Part shown: positions 18,589 to 27,516 of the stretch, in pieces | Position numbering within the stretch: the stretch's first letter is position 1 | Layout of the letters: each line of letters starts with the position of its first letter | NCBI GenBank assembly: GCA_031180665.1 | Contig: JAPSLP010000018.1 | Span: forward strand, 34,915 to 98,914 | Source of the DNA: Cupriavidus sp. | Lineage (GTDB): Bacteria > Pseudomonadota > Gammaproteobacteria > Burkholderiales > Burkholderiaceae | Length of the DNA stretch: 64,000 nt | Direction of reading: 5' to 3' | The notes under the pieces: generated by a model | What the model saw: only the letters and a program-made list of their open reading frames with translations | Database searches by the model: none | What the model was told of the DNA's origin: nothing | Translations under genes and position numbers: made by a program

Positions 18589-18785
18589 GGCTTGCATCGA
18601 TGCTCCCGGGGCGCGCCTGCGCGCCGGGCCAACCGCGCACCAGACAAGCACAACAGCAACGCGCCAGGCGGGCAGCCCAACCGGCTCGCCAAGCCGCAGG
18701 CGAGCGCGCTACAGTCATCGCATCCCCGTCCGGGGGCCCGGGTGCCGGCGCACAGCCGGCACGATCCGTTCAGCAGGAGACACGC

Positions 18786-20051
18786 ATGGCAGCATCCACA
18801 ACGCCCTCCCCGGTGTCCGGCACCGAAGTTGGCGCGCGCATCATGGCCTGGGCCGACGCCCTTGCCGTCCACACCGAGCAGCCGGGCATGCTGACTCGCA
18901 CCTATCTGACCGAAGCGCACCACGGCGCCGCCGCGCAACTCGCGGCGTGGATGGAAGCGGCCGGCATGACGGTGTGCCGCGATGCCGCCGGCAACGTGAT
19001 CGGCCGCTATGAAGGCACCGAGCCGGGCGCGCCGGCGCTGCTGACGGGGTCGCATTTCGACACCGTGCGCGATGCCGGCCGTTACGACGGCAATCTGGGC
19101 GTGATCCTGCCGATCGCGTGCGTCGCCGAATGGCACCGCCAGGGCAAGCGCTTTCCGTTCGCGATCGAGGTGGTGGGCTTTGCGGAGGAAGAGGGCGTGC
19201 GCTTCAAGGCGACGCTGCTGGGCAGCCGCGCGATCGCCGGCACCTTCGACCAGAACGTGCTCGAGAACGTCGACGACAGCGGCAAGACCATGCGCGAGGT
19301 GATGCGCGCGGCCGGCTTCGACCCGGCGGGCCTGCCTGCCGCGGCCCATCCGCGCGACAAGGTGCTGGCCTTCGTCGAAGTGCATATCGAACAGGGTCCG
19401 GTGCTGCTGAACGAGAACCTGCCCGTCGGCGTGGTGACCGCCATTTCCGGCGCCACCCGCTTCATCGTCGAGCTCGACGGCCTGGCAGGCCATGCCGGCA
19501 CGGTACCGATGGACATGCGCCGCGACGCGGCGATGGCCGGTGCCGAGATCGGGCTGTTCATCGAGCGACGCTGCGGCGGCACGCCCGGCCTGGTCGGCAC
19601 CGTCGGCCAGTTCAACGTGCCCAACGGCGCCGCCAACGTGGTGCCGGGTCGCGCGGTGTTCTCGATCGATATCCGCGCCGGCGAGGATGCCGTGCGGCAG
19701 GCTGCCGTCGCCGACGTGCTGGCCGAGATCGAACGCGTCTGCGCGCGCCGCCAGGTGCGCGCTCAGGTACGCAAGACGCACGAGGCCGTCAGCGTGCCGT
19801 GCGCGCCGTGGCTGCAGCAGCAATGGGCCGCGGCAATCGAGCGCCAGGGCGCGCCGGTACGGCTGCTGCCGTCCGGCGCCGGGCACGACGCGATGGCCAT
19901 CGCCGCGATCGCCGACGTGGCGATGTTGTTCGTGCGCTGCGGCAACGGCGGCATCAGCCACCATCCGACCGAGACCATGACGGTCGAGGACGCCGCGCTC
20001 GCCGCGCGCGTGTTCACCGATTTCGTCGAACACTTCAGCGCCCGTCGTTGA
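18786..20051 (+). CDS. Allantoate amidohydrolase / N-carbamoyl-L-amino acid hydrolase (M20 family)
   Basis: A 421-residue binuclear zinc amidase. Metal and catalytic motifs are GSHFDTVRDAGRYDGNLG (residues ~77-94), VVGFAEEEGVRF, EVHIEQGPVL, and the C-terminal GAGHDAMAIA and HHPTETMT. The family cleaves ureido groups: allantoate, or N-carbamoyl amino acids. Allantoate would fit the gcl operon 4 kb away, since allantoin breakdown yields glyoxylate, but allantoinase and ureidoglycolate genes are not in the window. CAGGAGAC before the ATG sets the start. The M20 gene 77 bases downstream is probably cotranscribed. Confidence 0.9.
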   Translation: MAASTTPSPVSGTEVGARIMAWADALAVHTEQPGMLTRTYLTEAHHGAAAQLAAWMEAAGMTVCRDAAGNVIGRYEGTEPGAPALLTGSHFDTVRDAGRYDGNLGVILPIACVAEWHRQGKRFPFAIEVVGFAEEEGVRFKATLLGSRAIAGTFDQNVLENVDDSGKTMREVMRAAGFDPAGLPAAAHPRDKVLAFVEVHIEQGPVLLNENLPVGVVTAISGATRFIVELDGLAGHAGTVPMDMRRDAAMAGAEIGLFIERRCGGTPGLVGTVGQFNVPNGAANVVPGRAVFSIDIRAGEDAVRQAAVADVLAEIERVCARRQVRAQVRKTHEAVSVPCAPWLQQQWAAAIERQGAPVRLLPSGAGHDAMAIAAIADVAMLFVRCGNGGISHHPTETMTVEDAALAARVFTDFVEHFSARR

Positions 20052-20128
20052 TTTGGGCGGCTTGCCGGCCGCCTTCATCCCGAACAAACTCCGCGCCAAG
20101 CGCGCCCTCAGCCAACCAGCGAAGAGCC

Positions 20129-21397
20129 ATGACCGCACGAGACAATATGAACCCCACGCAAACCACGTTGACCAACTTCATCGACGCGCACCGTCCCGCG
20201 CAGGAGGCCTTCCTCGCCGAGCTGGTCAAGGTGCCGTCGGACAATCCCCCGGGCGACTGCGATGCCCACGGCGCGCGCGCGCGGCAATTGCTAGAGGGCC
20301 TGGGCTTCCAGGTCGAGGCGCACAAGGTGCCCGACGAACTGGTCAAGGCGGCCGGCATGATCAGCGCCACCAACCTGGTCGTGCGCAAGACCTTCGGCAG
20401 CGGCGGTCCGACCATCGCGATGAACGCGCACGGCGACGTGGTGCCGCCGGGACTGGGCTGGACCAAGGACCCCTACGGCGGCGAGATCGCCGACAGCGAG
20501 CACGGCCCGGTGATGTACGGCCGGGGCGTGGCGGTGTCGAAGTCGGATTTCGCCACCTACACCTACGCGGTGCTGGCGCTGATGGAAGCCGAAAAGCAGG
20601 GCGCCAAGCTCAACGGCACGGTCGAGCTGCAATTCACCTACGACGAGGAAACCGGCGGCGACATCGGCCCGAAGTTCCTGCTGGACCAGGGCCTGACCAA
20701 GCCGGATTACGCGATCTCGGCGGGCTTTTCGTACGGCATCACGTCGGCGCATAACGGCTGCCTGCACGTCGAGGTCACGGTCAAGGGCAAGCAGGGTCAT
20801 GCCGCGATGCCGCATACCGGCGTCGATGCGATCGAAGCGGCGACCCACATCCTGCAGGCCGTCTACGGCCTGCGCGCCGAACTGGCGACGCGCAAATCCA
20901 AGGTGCCGGGCATCGACACCGCGACGCTGAACGTCGGCCTGATCAAGGGCGGCATCAACACCAATGTGGTGCCCGACCTGGTGACGTTCCGTATCGACCG
21001 CCGGATGATCCCGGAAGAGATCGGCTTCGACGCGGAAGGCGAGATCCGCGCGGTGGTCGAGAAGGCCGCCAAGGACCGCCCGGGCATCGAGGTCAAGGTC
21101 GAGCGCATCATCCTGGCCGAGCCGCTGTCCGAACTGCCGGGCGTGGAAAAGCTGATCGGCGCGCTGAAGAGCCGCGCCGAGGAAGTGTTCGGCGTCGACA
21201 TCCCGGTGCACGGCGTGCCGCTGTACACCGACGCCCGCCACTACACCAGCCGCGGCATCCCGACCGTGCTGTACGGCGCCGGCCCGCGCACGCTGATGGA
21301 AGCGCGCGGCCACAACTCGGACGAAAACCTGCGGCTGAACGACCTGAACCGGGCCACCAAGGTGGTGGCGCTGGCGTTGTCGGATTTGATGGGCTGA
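20129..21397 (+). CDS. M20 family metallopeptidase (ArgE/DapE/carboxypeptidase type)
   Basis: A 422-residue dizinc hydrolase. The first zinc ligand is in AMNAHGDVVPPGLGW; the catalytic pair and bridging site are in TYDEETGGDIGPKF; the dimerisation (lid) domain spans about residues 200-320 (GKQGHAAMPHTGVDAIEAA); the last ligand is in EARGHNSDENLRL. It probably removes an acyl, amide or amino-acid group from a small molecule released by, or related to, the upstream amidohydrolase substrate. An ATG at 20147 is an alternative start. A strong terminator follows 60 bases after the stop. Confidence 0.88.
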   Translation: MTARDNMNPTQTTLTNFIDAHRPAQEAFLAELVKVPSDNPPGDCDAHGARARQLLEGLGFQVEAHKVPDELVKAAGMISATNLVVRKTFGSGGPTIAMNAHGDVVPPGLGWTKDPYGGEIADSEHGPVMYGRGVAVSKSDFATYTYAVLALMEAEKQGAKLNGTVELQFTYDEETGGDIGPKFLLDQGLTKPDYAISAGFSYGITSAHNGCLHVEVTVKGKQGHAAMPHTGVDAIEAATHILQAVYGLRAELATRKSKVPGIDTATLNVGLIKGGINTNVVPDLVTFRIDRRMIPEEIGFDAEGEIRAVVEKAAKDRPGIEVKVERIILAEPLSELPGVEKLIGALKSRAEEVFGVDIPVHGVPLYTDARHYTSRGIPTVLYGAGPRTLMEARGHNSDENLRLNDLNRATKVVALALSDLMG

Positions 21398-21457
21398 TCG
21401 AGTCCATTTGCCGAGGTACCGATGCAACGCGGATCAGAGACTGATTCCGGCGAACTC

Positions 21458-21498
21458 CACCCCAATGCTGGCTGCGTTCCACATTGGGGTGTTTTTTT
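21458..21498 (+). terminator. Rho-independent terminator of the amidohydrolase/M20 operon
   Basis: CACCCCAATG (21458-21467), a 14-base loop, CATTGGGGTG (21482-21491), then seven T. A perfect 10-pair stem with a T tract: a textbook intrinsic terminator. Confidence 0.93.
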
Positions 21499-21563
21499 GA
21501 CGCACACCACGGGCGCCGGCATGTGTCGGTCGCGCGCCGTCCCATGGAACGGAAGTCCGCGCG

Positions 21564-21682
21564 TCAAATGACCATCAAATGACGCTTGCCCCCGTATGTC
21601 ACTGATTTTTTTGGGAAACGTTGTCCGCGAGCGCTGCGGCGGCGCCCCCTGGGTCAAACAGCCATCAAATAGGCGTTACGCC
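21564..21682. repeat. Imperfect 29-base direct repeat, 90 bases apart
   Basis: A copy at 21564-21592 and one at 21654-21682 share TCAAA, then CCATCAAAT, then a degenerate GCGTTACGCCC-like end. The second copy overlaps the last codons and stop of the AlbA_2 gene, so the first copy looks like a duplicate of that gene end. Confidence 0.6.
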
Positions 21683-23139
21683 CAGAAAGGCACATACTTC
21701 ATGTACTTGCGCCCGGCGGATTCGTCATAGGCGCGAATCATTCCCGCTTCGACGGCTTCCTTGATGAGCCGCGACGCGACTGCGCTGTTATGCACCTGGA
21801 TGGCGAAGCGTTCGCGCACCGAGGCGTTGGTCATTGCGTCGCGCTGCACGTATCGAAGGCAGGCATGCAGGTAGCAGGCGCGTATCCGATCGCTCCGTTC
21901 CATGCCCGACAGCTCCCGATGGGCAAAGAGGGTGGCGCGCGTGTGGTCGGACACGATGGCAAACTCTGGCGCCGGCAATTGGTACAGCTCGGATTGCTGC
22001 ACGACCTTGTCGACGCCACTGCCCCGTTCCTCGCAAATGCCGAAGCGGCGCATCATCGATGCAAGCCTTTCGTTTCGTGAGCGCGGCGGGGTATCCAGAA
22101 AGCGTTGCACATCGACCAGCGGCGTACCGGGGTTCGTAATCTCGATACGGTCGCGAAAGATCTCGACCATCGGCCCCGCGCCGCCGACCGCAAAATCCTG
22201 GTGAATCAGTGCATTGACCAGCAGCTCCCGGACAGCAAGTTCCGGATACGTCGGTATGTCCTTTCGCAGCGCCCTGCCGATGACCTCACTGCCCGGCAGC
22301 AGGGCACCGATATAGCCGATCAGGGTTTGGAAGCCCGCCGCATAGCCCTTCTCGCCGATCTGCTCGCGCAACGTGGCGATACGGTCATTGTCACGATATG
22401 CGATCACACGCACGGCTTTGCGGCGCAGGCTGTGAAAGTCATCCATTCGCCTGGCAAACAGCAGACCCCCCAAGTGAGTGATATCCCATCGTCCATTGTT
22501 TCGCCGAATCAGATCCTCCGCTCTCAAGCGCTCCAGAATCGGGGCTCTGCCATCGGGTAGCGGTGTACCGGTCAATTCGAAATAGCTGGAATAGTCCAGC
22601 AGGGTAAGGACATCCTCATCTGTCGCGCCGACATGCGCGACCATGGCTTCGAAGTGCGTATTGTCGAAGATGCGCCAGAGCGCGCGCTCCTTCTCGGGGA
22701 ACTCCTTGAGCTTCTTCTTCAGCGAACCGATCCTGATGTACTCGTTATGCCGAAACTGAACGGGATGGCGATATGCCCTCCCGACTTCCAGGAGGACGAC
22801 GCGTTTTCCGTCGATTTCGACCTCCAGAAACCGGAACGATATTTTGGGGTTGAGCATCCGGAGCAACCAGCTCTCGAGCTCTTCGTTTCCTACTTTTGCT
22901 TCCCGGGGGCAAAAATCGGTTCCGACGAGGCAGTGCGTTTCGTTGTCGACACCCCATATCAGATAGGCGTGCTGTTTGTCAGCCAGCGCAGCGGAGTTCG
23001 ACAACGCGGACAAATACTCGCCGATCTGCTCCTCGTCCGCGCGGTTGCGCTTGAATTCGAGCCATTCCGTTTCGACCGGCAAGGAGCAAAGCTCGCGAAC
23101 AAGGGCAATGAAATTGTCTGAGTGATACGGTGGCTTCAT
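21676..23139 (-). CDS. AlbA_2 (Schlafen-like) domain ATP-binding protein
   Basis: A 487-residue protein. Residues about 20-135 form the AlbA_2/Schlafen AAA_4 domain: ETEWLEFKRN near the start, SALSNSAALADKQHAYLIWGVDN, and the closing HNEYIRIGS. The middle and C-terminal part is the HATPase_c_4 type seen with it (LAVRELLVNALIHQDF, FRDRIEITNPG, then NERLASMMRRFGICEERGSGVDKV), followed by a winged-helix end. Such proteins are common in accessory islands; some act in anti-phage or stress response, but the role of this one is unknown. Codon use is visibly less GC-rich than its neighbours, suggesting transfer. Confidence 0.88.
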   Translation of the reverse strand: MKPPYHSDNFIALVRELCSLPVETEWLEFKRNRADEEQIGEYLSALSNSAALADKQHAYLIWGVDNETHCLVGTDFCPREAKVGNEELESWLLRMLNPKISFRFLEVEIDGKRVVLLEVGRAYRHPVQFRHNEYIRIGSLKKKLKEFPEKERALWRIFDNTHFEAMVAHVGATDEDVLTLLDYSSYFELTGTPLPDGRAPILERLRAEDLIRRNNGRWDITHLGGLLFARRMDDFHSLRRKAVRVIAYRDNDRIATLREQIGEKGYAAGFQTLIGYIGALLPGSEVIGRALRKDIPTYPELAVRELLVNALIHQDFAVGGAGPMVEIFRDRIEITNPGTPLVDVQRFLDTPPRSRNERLASMMRRFGICEERGSGVDKVVQQSELYQLPAPEFAIVSDHTRATLFAHRELSGMERSDRIRACYLHACLRYVQRDAMTNASVRERFAIQVHNSAVASRLIKEAVEAGMIRAYDESAGRKYMKYVPFWA

Positions 23140-23312
23140 GGCGATGCGAGGGGAGGGGCCGCCTTGGGCCTGACAGTTGGCCCGCCGAAGCCTATCGAAC
23201 CATGCCCCTCCCTTCTGTCGCCAATGGACAGATTCTGATGCCGCGAGTCAGAACGAAAGGAAACGTCCCGATCCGGTCGGCAGCGGATGCCGGCAGACGA
23301 CTACTGAGCGGG

Positions 23313-23900
23313 CTAACCGCAGGCCGTTTCCCCATCTGGCAACGCCGTCGCCCCTGCCCCCAGCGGCCGCTGCATCAGCGCCGTATCGATCCACTGTCCA
23401 TGCTTGAAGCCGACCGCCTCCAGCCGGCCGGCCATGCGGAAGCCCATGCGTTCGTGCAGCGCGATCGAGCCGTTGCCTTCGCCGCCGGCGGGGCAGGCGA
23501 TCACGGCGACCATCTGGCGCCACGGGCCGTTTTCGCAGCGGGCGAGCAGCGCGGCGAGCAAAACCGCGCCGATGCCGCGGCCGCGATGCCGCTCGTCCAG
23601 GTAGATCGAATCCTCGATGGTGTGGCGGTAGGCGCTGCGCGTGCGATAGGAGGACGCGTAGGCGTAACCGGCCACCACCGGGCGGCCGTCGATCAGCAAC
23701 TCGGCCACCAGATAGGGCAGGCCCTTGTCCAGCACGGCGGCGCGGCGCTCGCGCATGTCGTCGAGGGTAGGTGGTATTTCCTCGAACGAGGCGCGGCCGT
23801 GGAGCACGTGGTGGGTGTAGATCGCGTGGATCGCCGGCAGGTCGCCGTCGGTGGCATCGCGCACGGTCGGCGCGGCAAGAGTGACGTGGTTCGTGGTCAT
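23313..23900 (-). CDS. GNAT N-acetyltransferase, phosphinothricin acetyltransferase-like
   Basis: A 195-residue protein with the GNAT fold. The N-terminus has ATDGDLPAIHAIYTHHVLHGRASFEEIPP, as in Pat/Bar-type enzymes; the acetyl-CoA loop is HRGRGIGAVLLAALLARC; the end has LHERMGFRMAGRLEAVGFKHGQWIDT. It uses acetyl-CoA to acylate a free amine. In most bacteria the natural substrate is methionine sulfoximine or sulfone or a similar amino acid, not the herbicide. The ATG at 23900 is used; the frame upstream is open by chance. It is divergent from the ArsC-like gene. Confidence 0.88.
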   Translation of the reverse strand: MTTNHVTLAAPTVRDATDGDLPAIHAIYTHHVLHGRASFEEIPPTLDDMRERRAAVLDKGLPYLVAELLIDGRPVVAGYAYASSYRTRSAYRHTIEDSIYLDERHRGRGIGAVLLAALLARCENGPWRQMVAVIACPAGGEGNGSIALHERMGFRMAGRLEAVGFKHGQWIDTALMQRPLGAGATALPDGETACG

Positions 23901-24012
23901 GGCGTCTGGCGTGGTAGCGAAGGGAGCGGGCGGCGTACCGGTTCGCCGGCGCTGCTTGTATAGTCCGTCGTGTTCGCAGGTGACAACGATTGCGTTTCGA
24001 GGTGACGAACCC

Positions 24013-24372
24013 ATGATCAAGATTTACCACAATCCGCGCTGCTCGAAGTCGCGGGACACGCTGGCGCTGGTGCAGCACGCCGCCGAACGCCTGGGCGAAC
24101 CGGTCGAGGTGGTCGAGTATCTGAAGACCCCGCCGACGCTGGCCACGCTCAAGCAACTGCATGCGCTGCTCGATGTGCCGGTGCGGCAGATGGTGCGCGA
24201 GAACGAGGCGATCTACGCCGAGCTCGACCTGGCCGATCCGGGCCTGAGCGAGGCCGAGGTGCTGCAGGCCGTGGCCGATCACCCGATCCTGCTGCAGCGG
24301 CCCATCGTGGTGCGCGGCCAGCGCGCGGCGATCGGTCGCCCGCCGGAGAACGTCGCCGCGCTGCTTGCCTGA
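24013..24372 (+). CDS. arsC: Arsenate reductase (glutaredoxin) family protein
   Basis: A 119-residue thioredoxin-fold protein. The reactive cysteine is in IYHNPRCSKSRDTLAL at residue 10, and the conserved arginine region LLQRPIVVRGQRAAIGRP is near 95. These fit the ArsC/YfgD family that reduces arsenate with glutathione and glutaredoxin. No arsR, arsB or acr3 is nearby, so a general redox role of the YfgD kind is as likely as arsenate resistance. It is divergent from the acetyltransferase and ends before a bidirectional terminator. Confidence 0.85.
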   Translation: MIKIYHNPRCSKSRDTLALVQHAAERLGEPVEVVEYLKTPPTLATLKQLHALLDVPVRQMVRENEAIYAELDLADPGLSEAEVLQAVADHPILLQRPIVVRGQRAAIGRPPENVAALLA

Positions 24373-24403
24373 GCGCCGGATGGAACCGAGCCCCAAATAG
24401 AAA

Positions 24404-24425
24404 CCGGCCTCCGTGTGGAGGCCGG
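24404..24425. terminator. Bidirectional terminator hairpin
   Basis: CCGGCCTCC (24404-24412), loop GTGT, GGAGGCCGG (24417-24425): a perfect 9-pair stem between two convergent genes. The T-rich tail (TTTCTATTT) is on the minus strand, so it best serves the small membrane protein gene at 24462-24680. Confidence 0.75.
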
Positions 24426-24461
24426 CCCGGTGCTGGAGGCGCGGTAGCTTCAGGCGGGTCG

Positions 24462-24680
24462 TTATTTGACACCCAGCCAGTGCATGGCCTCCTGACCGAA
24501 AGCGATGGCCGCCAGGACGATCAGCAGCAGTACCAGCGCCACGGTGCTGACGTAGACCGTGGCCTTGGCGATGTCGGCCTCATCGTCGGCGGGGTGGGAG
24601 TGGGCGACACTGTGCGCGTGCGGTGGCCGGTGCAGCCGTTCGGCCAGATGCCGCCAGTGAAGATCGGGATGGAAACGCAT
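24462..24680 (-). CDS. Small membrane protein with a histidine-rich N-terminus
   Basis: A 72-residue protein. Residues 1-30 hold eight histidines (positions 4, 8, 11, 17, 21, 23, 27, 29), then an acidic stretch DDEAD and one membrane helix (TVYVSTVALVLLLIVLAAIAF), ending in QEAMHWLGVK. GAGGAGGTG upstream of the ATG at 24680 fixes the start, ruling out the longer open frame. The family is not recognised. The histidine cluster suggests metal binding at the cytoplasmic face; this is inference. It ends at a bidirectional terminator. Confidence 0.7.
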   Translation of the reverse strand: MRFHPDLHWRHLAERLHRPPHAHSVAHSHPADDEADIAKATVYVSTVALVLLLIVLAAIAFGQEAMHWLGVK

Positions 24681-24860
24681 GATCGACACCTCCTCGACAG
24701 GAACGCGCGTCAGGCGGTCTTCACCATAGCAACGGACCGCCATGCATGGCGAGGCCGCCGCAGTTGCGCACGGCGCGGCGTCGGAACGGCCATGCACGCT
24801 TTTACTATAGGCGATGGCGGCATGGCGGACCCGCAGCGTGGCGCGGACGCGACCTAAGGG

Positions 24861-25544
24861 TCAACCCTGCTGTGCAAGGTCGTCGGGCGGCGCGGACGTT
24901 TCGGTGGGTTCGGCCGGGGAGGTAGAGCCTGCAGGGGCCGGCGCGATCGCCGCGAGAGCCGCTTCGCGCTCGCGCAGCGCGGCCAGCATGTTGCAGAACA
25001 TCGCCCCCTGTTCGAGCGCGTCGTCCAGCGCGACATGGGTATGCGGCAGCGGATCGATCCATGCTTCCGGCAGCGCAGCCTTGACGGTGCGGCGATAGCG
25101 CAGGCCCGTCAGCGAGAAGCCCAGCGTCTTGATGTCGAGCGCGGCCCAGCCGAACGGGGAGCGGCCGGCGAAACGCATCATGTACCAGAACATCCAGGTG
25201 AAATCGAACCCGGCGGGGAAGGCCACGAACACGGGCTTGCCCGGCAGGGCTTCGACCCATTCGACATAGCGCACCAGCGCCTGCTCGGGCGGTTGCAGAT
25301 CGCGCCGGCACGCGGCCCAGGCCTCGGGCTCGGTCTCCCACCATTTCATCTGCACCGGATGGCCGACCGCGCCGGGCAGCGTTTCCAGATTGGCCGAGAA
25401 GGTGCCGAGCACGGTCTTGTCGGCCAGCATCGCCACCGACGCGAACGACAGCATCGAATGCGGCCCCGGGATCGGACCGTCGGTCTCGACGTCGGTGCTG
25501 ACGTAGATCTCGGGGCGGGTATCGGGCAGCTGTCGTTTGGCCAT
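24861..25544 (-). CDS. 3'-5' exonuclease domain protein (DEDD type)
   Basis: A 227-residue protein. The first exonuclease motif is [13 protein letters not shown] (residues ~15-27), with Asp and Glu placed as in DEDDh nucleases; the middle carries [18 protein letters not shown]; the last motif [13 protein letters not shown] supplies His and Asp. The C-terminal 35 residues are low-complexity, rich in Pro, Ala and Thr. The second motif is less usual (PAGFDF rather than a plain NxxxD), so activity on nucleic acid is likely but not certain. It ends the leftward pair with the MBL hydrolase, 18 bases apart. Confidence 0.75.
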   Translation of the reverse strand: MAKRQLPDTRPEIYVSTDVETDGPIPGPHSMLSFASVAMLADKTVLGTFSANLETLPGAVGHPVQMKWWETEPEAWAACRRDLQPPEQALVRYVEWVEALPGKPVFVAFPAGFDFTWMFWYMMRFAGRSPFGWAALDIKTLGFSLTGLRYRRTVKAALPEAWIDPLPHTHVALDDALEQGAMFCNMLAALREREAALAAIAPAPAGSTSPAEPTETSAPPDDLAQQG

Positions 25545-25562
25545 GGTCGAGGGCGGGGCGCG

Positions 25563-26213
25563 TCAGGCCACGTCGATCAGATGATCGGCGACGAAGGGGT
25601 TGTCGCGCCGCTCGTCGCCGAAGGTGGACACCGGTCCGTGCCCGGGCACGAAGGTCACGTCGTCGCCCAGCGGCCAGAGCCGGGTGCGGATCGAGCGGAT
25701 CAGGTCGGCGTGGTTGCCGCGCGGGAAATCGGTACGTCCGATCGAGCCGGCGAACAGCACGTCGCCGACGATGGCCAGGCGGTGCGTCCGCGAGAAGAAC
25801 ACCACGTGACCGGGCGTATGGCCGGGGCAGTGGTAGACCTCGAGCGTTTCGTCGCCGAACTGCACCGTATCGCCCTGATCCAGCCAGCGATCGGGCTCGA
25901 ACGCCTCGGCGTGGCCGAAGCCGAAGCGCTTGGTCTGCTCCGGCAGCTGGTCGATCCAGAACCGCTCGTCACGATGCGGCCCCTCGATCGGCACGCCGAA
26001 CTCGCGCGAGAGCGCCGCGGCGCCCGCGCAGTGGTCCAGATGGCCGTGCGTCAGCAGGATCTTCTCCAGCGTCACGCCCTGTTCCTTCAGCGCGGCCTGG
26101 ATCCGCTCGAGATCGCCGCCGGGATCGCAGACCGCGGCGCGCCCGGTGTGCTCGTCGATCAGCAGCGAGCAATTCTGTTGGAACGGCGTGACGGGAATCA
26201 GCAGGACTTTCAT
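25563..26213 (-). CDS. MBL fold metallo-hydrolase, glyoxalase II-like
   Basis: A 216-residue metallo-beta-lactamase fold protein. The metal motif is THGHLDHCAG (residues ~57-66), with later ligands in YHCPGHTPGHVVFF, GDVLFAGSIGRTDFPRGN and FVPGHGPVSTFGDERR. This is the YcbL-type group, close to hydroxyacylglutathione hydrolases. The ATG at 26213 gives the normal N-terminus MKVLLIPVTPFQQNC; the frame upstream is open but carries no family sequence. It lies 18 bases before the exonuclease gene and should be cotranscribed with it. Confidence 0.92.
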   Translation of the reverse strand: MKVLLIPVTPFQQNCSLLIDEHTGRAAVCDPGGDLERIQAALKEQGVTLEKILLTHGHLDHCAGAAALSREFGVPIEGPHRDERFWIDQLPEQTKRFGFGHAEAFEPDRWLDQGDTVQFGDETLEVYHCPGHTPGHVVFFSRTHRLAIVGDVLFAGSIGRTDFPRGNHADLIRSIRTRLWPLGDDVTFVPGHGPVSTFGDERRDNPFVADHLIDVA

Positions 26214-26510
26214 CGTGAGGGGTTCGGACGGCCGCGCGGCAGGCGCGGCAATGTGAGTGGATCGGTGTTCTGGCCGATGTACCAGCCTATGTCGTCGCAT
26301 TGTAGCGTCGGCCTTTGATAGACAGGGCAGGGCACGCATATGTGCCGCATGAGTAATTTTCGTTGTATCGATGCCGACTGCAGGGGCTGACCGGAGAATC
26401 GCCGCAATCCGTTGTCAGTTCGGGGATTGCGAGCAATTGCACGCCGTAGCCAGACAATTCGTAACAAAATCGCTGTAAATCGCGCGGACGACCGATGTTA
26501 GACTCGCGCG

Positions 26511-27329
26511 ATGCTTTGGCCGACCTACCTCCTCACCCATGCTCGCCGCGCGCTCCGCTACGGCTTTCACGCCGTCTGTGCGTTGACGCTGGCCGCCTGT
26601 GCGGTGTCGCCGAACGACGATCCCAACGGTGCCGCTGCCGACCCGGATGCGGCGCCGACGGCTGCCACGCCCGCCGCGAAACAGGCGCAGGCGCGCAAGT
26701 CCCGATCCCAGAACAACGAGTCGCCGGCCGCCGCCAGCACCGAGACGCCGGCCCCGACGGGCTCCTGGCGCCTGTTCAGCTGGGGCGACGACGACAGCAG
26801 CGACAGTGAGTCCGCCTCCCGCGGCACGCCGCGCGGCTCGTCGCTGGAAGGCCTGCGCGCGGATATCGGCACGTTCGAGCAGCGCGGTACGGCGTCGTGG
26901 TACGGCAAGCAGTTCCACGGCCGCAAGACCGCCAACGGCGAGCGCTTCGACATGGGCGCAATGACCGCCGCGCACCCGTCGCTGCCGCTGGATAGCTGGG
27001 TGCTGGTGCGCAATCTGCGCAACGACAAGGTGGCGGTGCTGCGCATCAACGACCGCGGCCCGTATCACGGCAACCGCGTGCTCGACGTGTCGTATCGCGC
27101 CGCCAAGCGGCTGGGCTTTGTCGACCGCGGCCACACCCAGGTCGAAATCCGCCGGCTGTCGCGCACAGAACTGGCCGCGCTGGCACCGCTGCGCGAGCCC
27201 GGCATGGACGATGGCGCCACCGACGGCGGCGGCGACGGTATGGACGACGACACCGTCGCCAAGACGGTCAAGCCCAAGCGCGTGGTGCTCAAGACCCGCA
27301 AGTCGGCCAGCAAGGCGAATGCGCGCTGA
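26511..27329 (+). CDS. rlpA: RlpA-like septal ring lytic transglycosylase, lipoprotein
   Basis: A 272-residue protein. A lipoprotein signal peptide ends in the lipobox LAAC near residue 30. A Pro/Ala/Ser linker runs to about residue 120, then the double-psi beta-barrel RlpA domain (GTASWYGKQFHGRKTANGERFDMGAMTAAHP, RINDRGPYHGNRVLDVSYRAAKRLGF). The SPOR domain common in the family is missing; the tail is Gly/Asp-rich then basic. RlpA cleaves peptidoglycan strands lacking stem peptides. It is a single gene; a TTAGACT -10-like element lies only about a dozen bases before the ATG, so the leader may be very short. Confidence 0.9.
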   Translation: MLWPTYLLTHARRALRYGFHAVCALTLAACAVSPNDDPNGAAADPDAAPTAATPAAKQAQARKSRSQNNESPAAASTETPAPTGSWRLFSWGDDDSSDSESASRGTPRGSSLEGLRADIGTFEQRGTASWYGKQFHGRKTANGERFDMGAMTAAHPSLPLDSWVLVRNLRNDKVAVLRINDRGPYHGNRVLDVSYRAAKRLGFVDRGHTQVEIRRLSRTELAALAPLREPGMDDGATDGGGDGMDDDTVAKTVKPKRVVLKTRKSASKANAR

Positions 27330-27516
27330 GGCCGGTTTCCCCTTTCTCGCCTCCATCCTCGCGCATCGGCGCGGTTCCGACTGCGCTACCGCCACAGCGG
27401 CGGACTACGCGACCCGCTGCCCCGGTCTGGGTTCCACCCGGCTTCCCCGCCGGAGCGCCTGAGCGGCGCCGACCACGATGCCGGCGCGCACGGCTTCGCC
27501 TCGCATCTTCCCTGTC

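Larger units (their letters stand above)
18306..18785. other. 480-base divergent promoter region, dctA and amidohydrolase
   Basis: No gene is supported here. The stretch is less GC-rich near 18535-18590, where a dyad and an extended -10 element are found. The right part, 18590-18780, should be the leader of the amidohydrolase gene. No riboswitch was recognised. Confidence 0.5.

Noticed and set aside
23313..23900. Herbicide resistance (bar/pat) gene
   Set aside because: Similarity to Pat is at family level; chromosomal homologues in environmental bacteria usually act on other amino-acid analogues.
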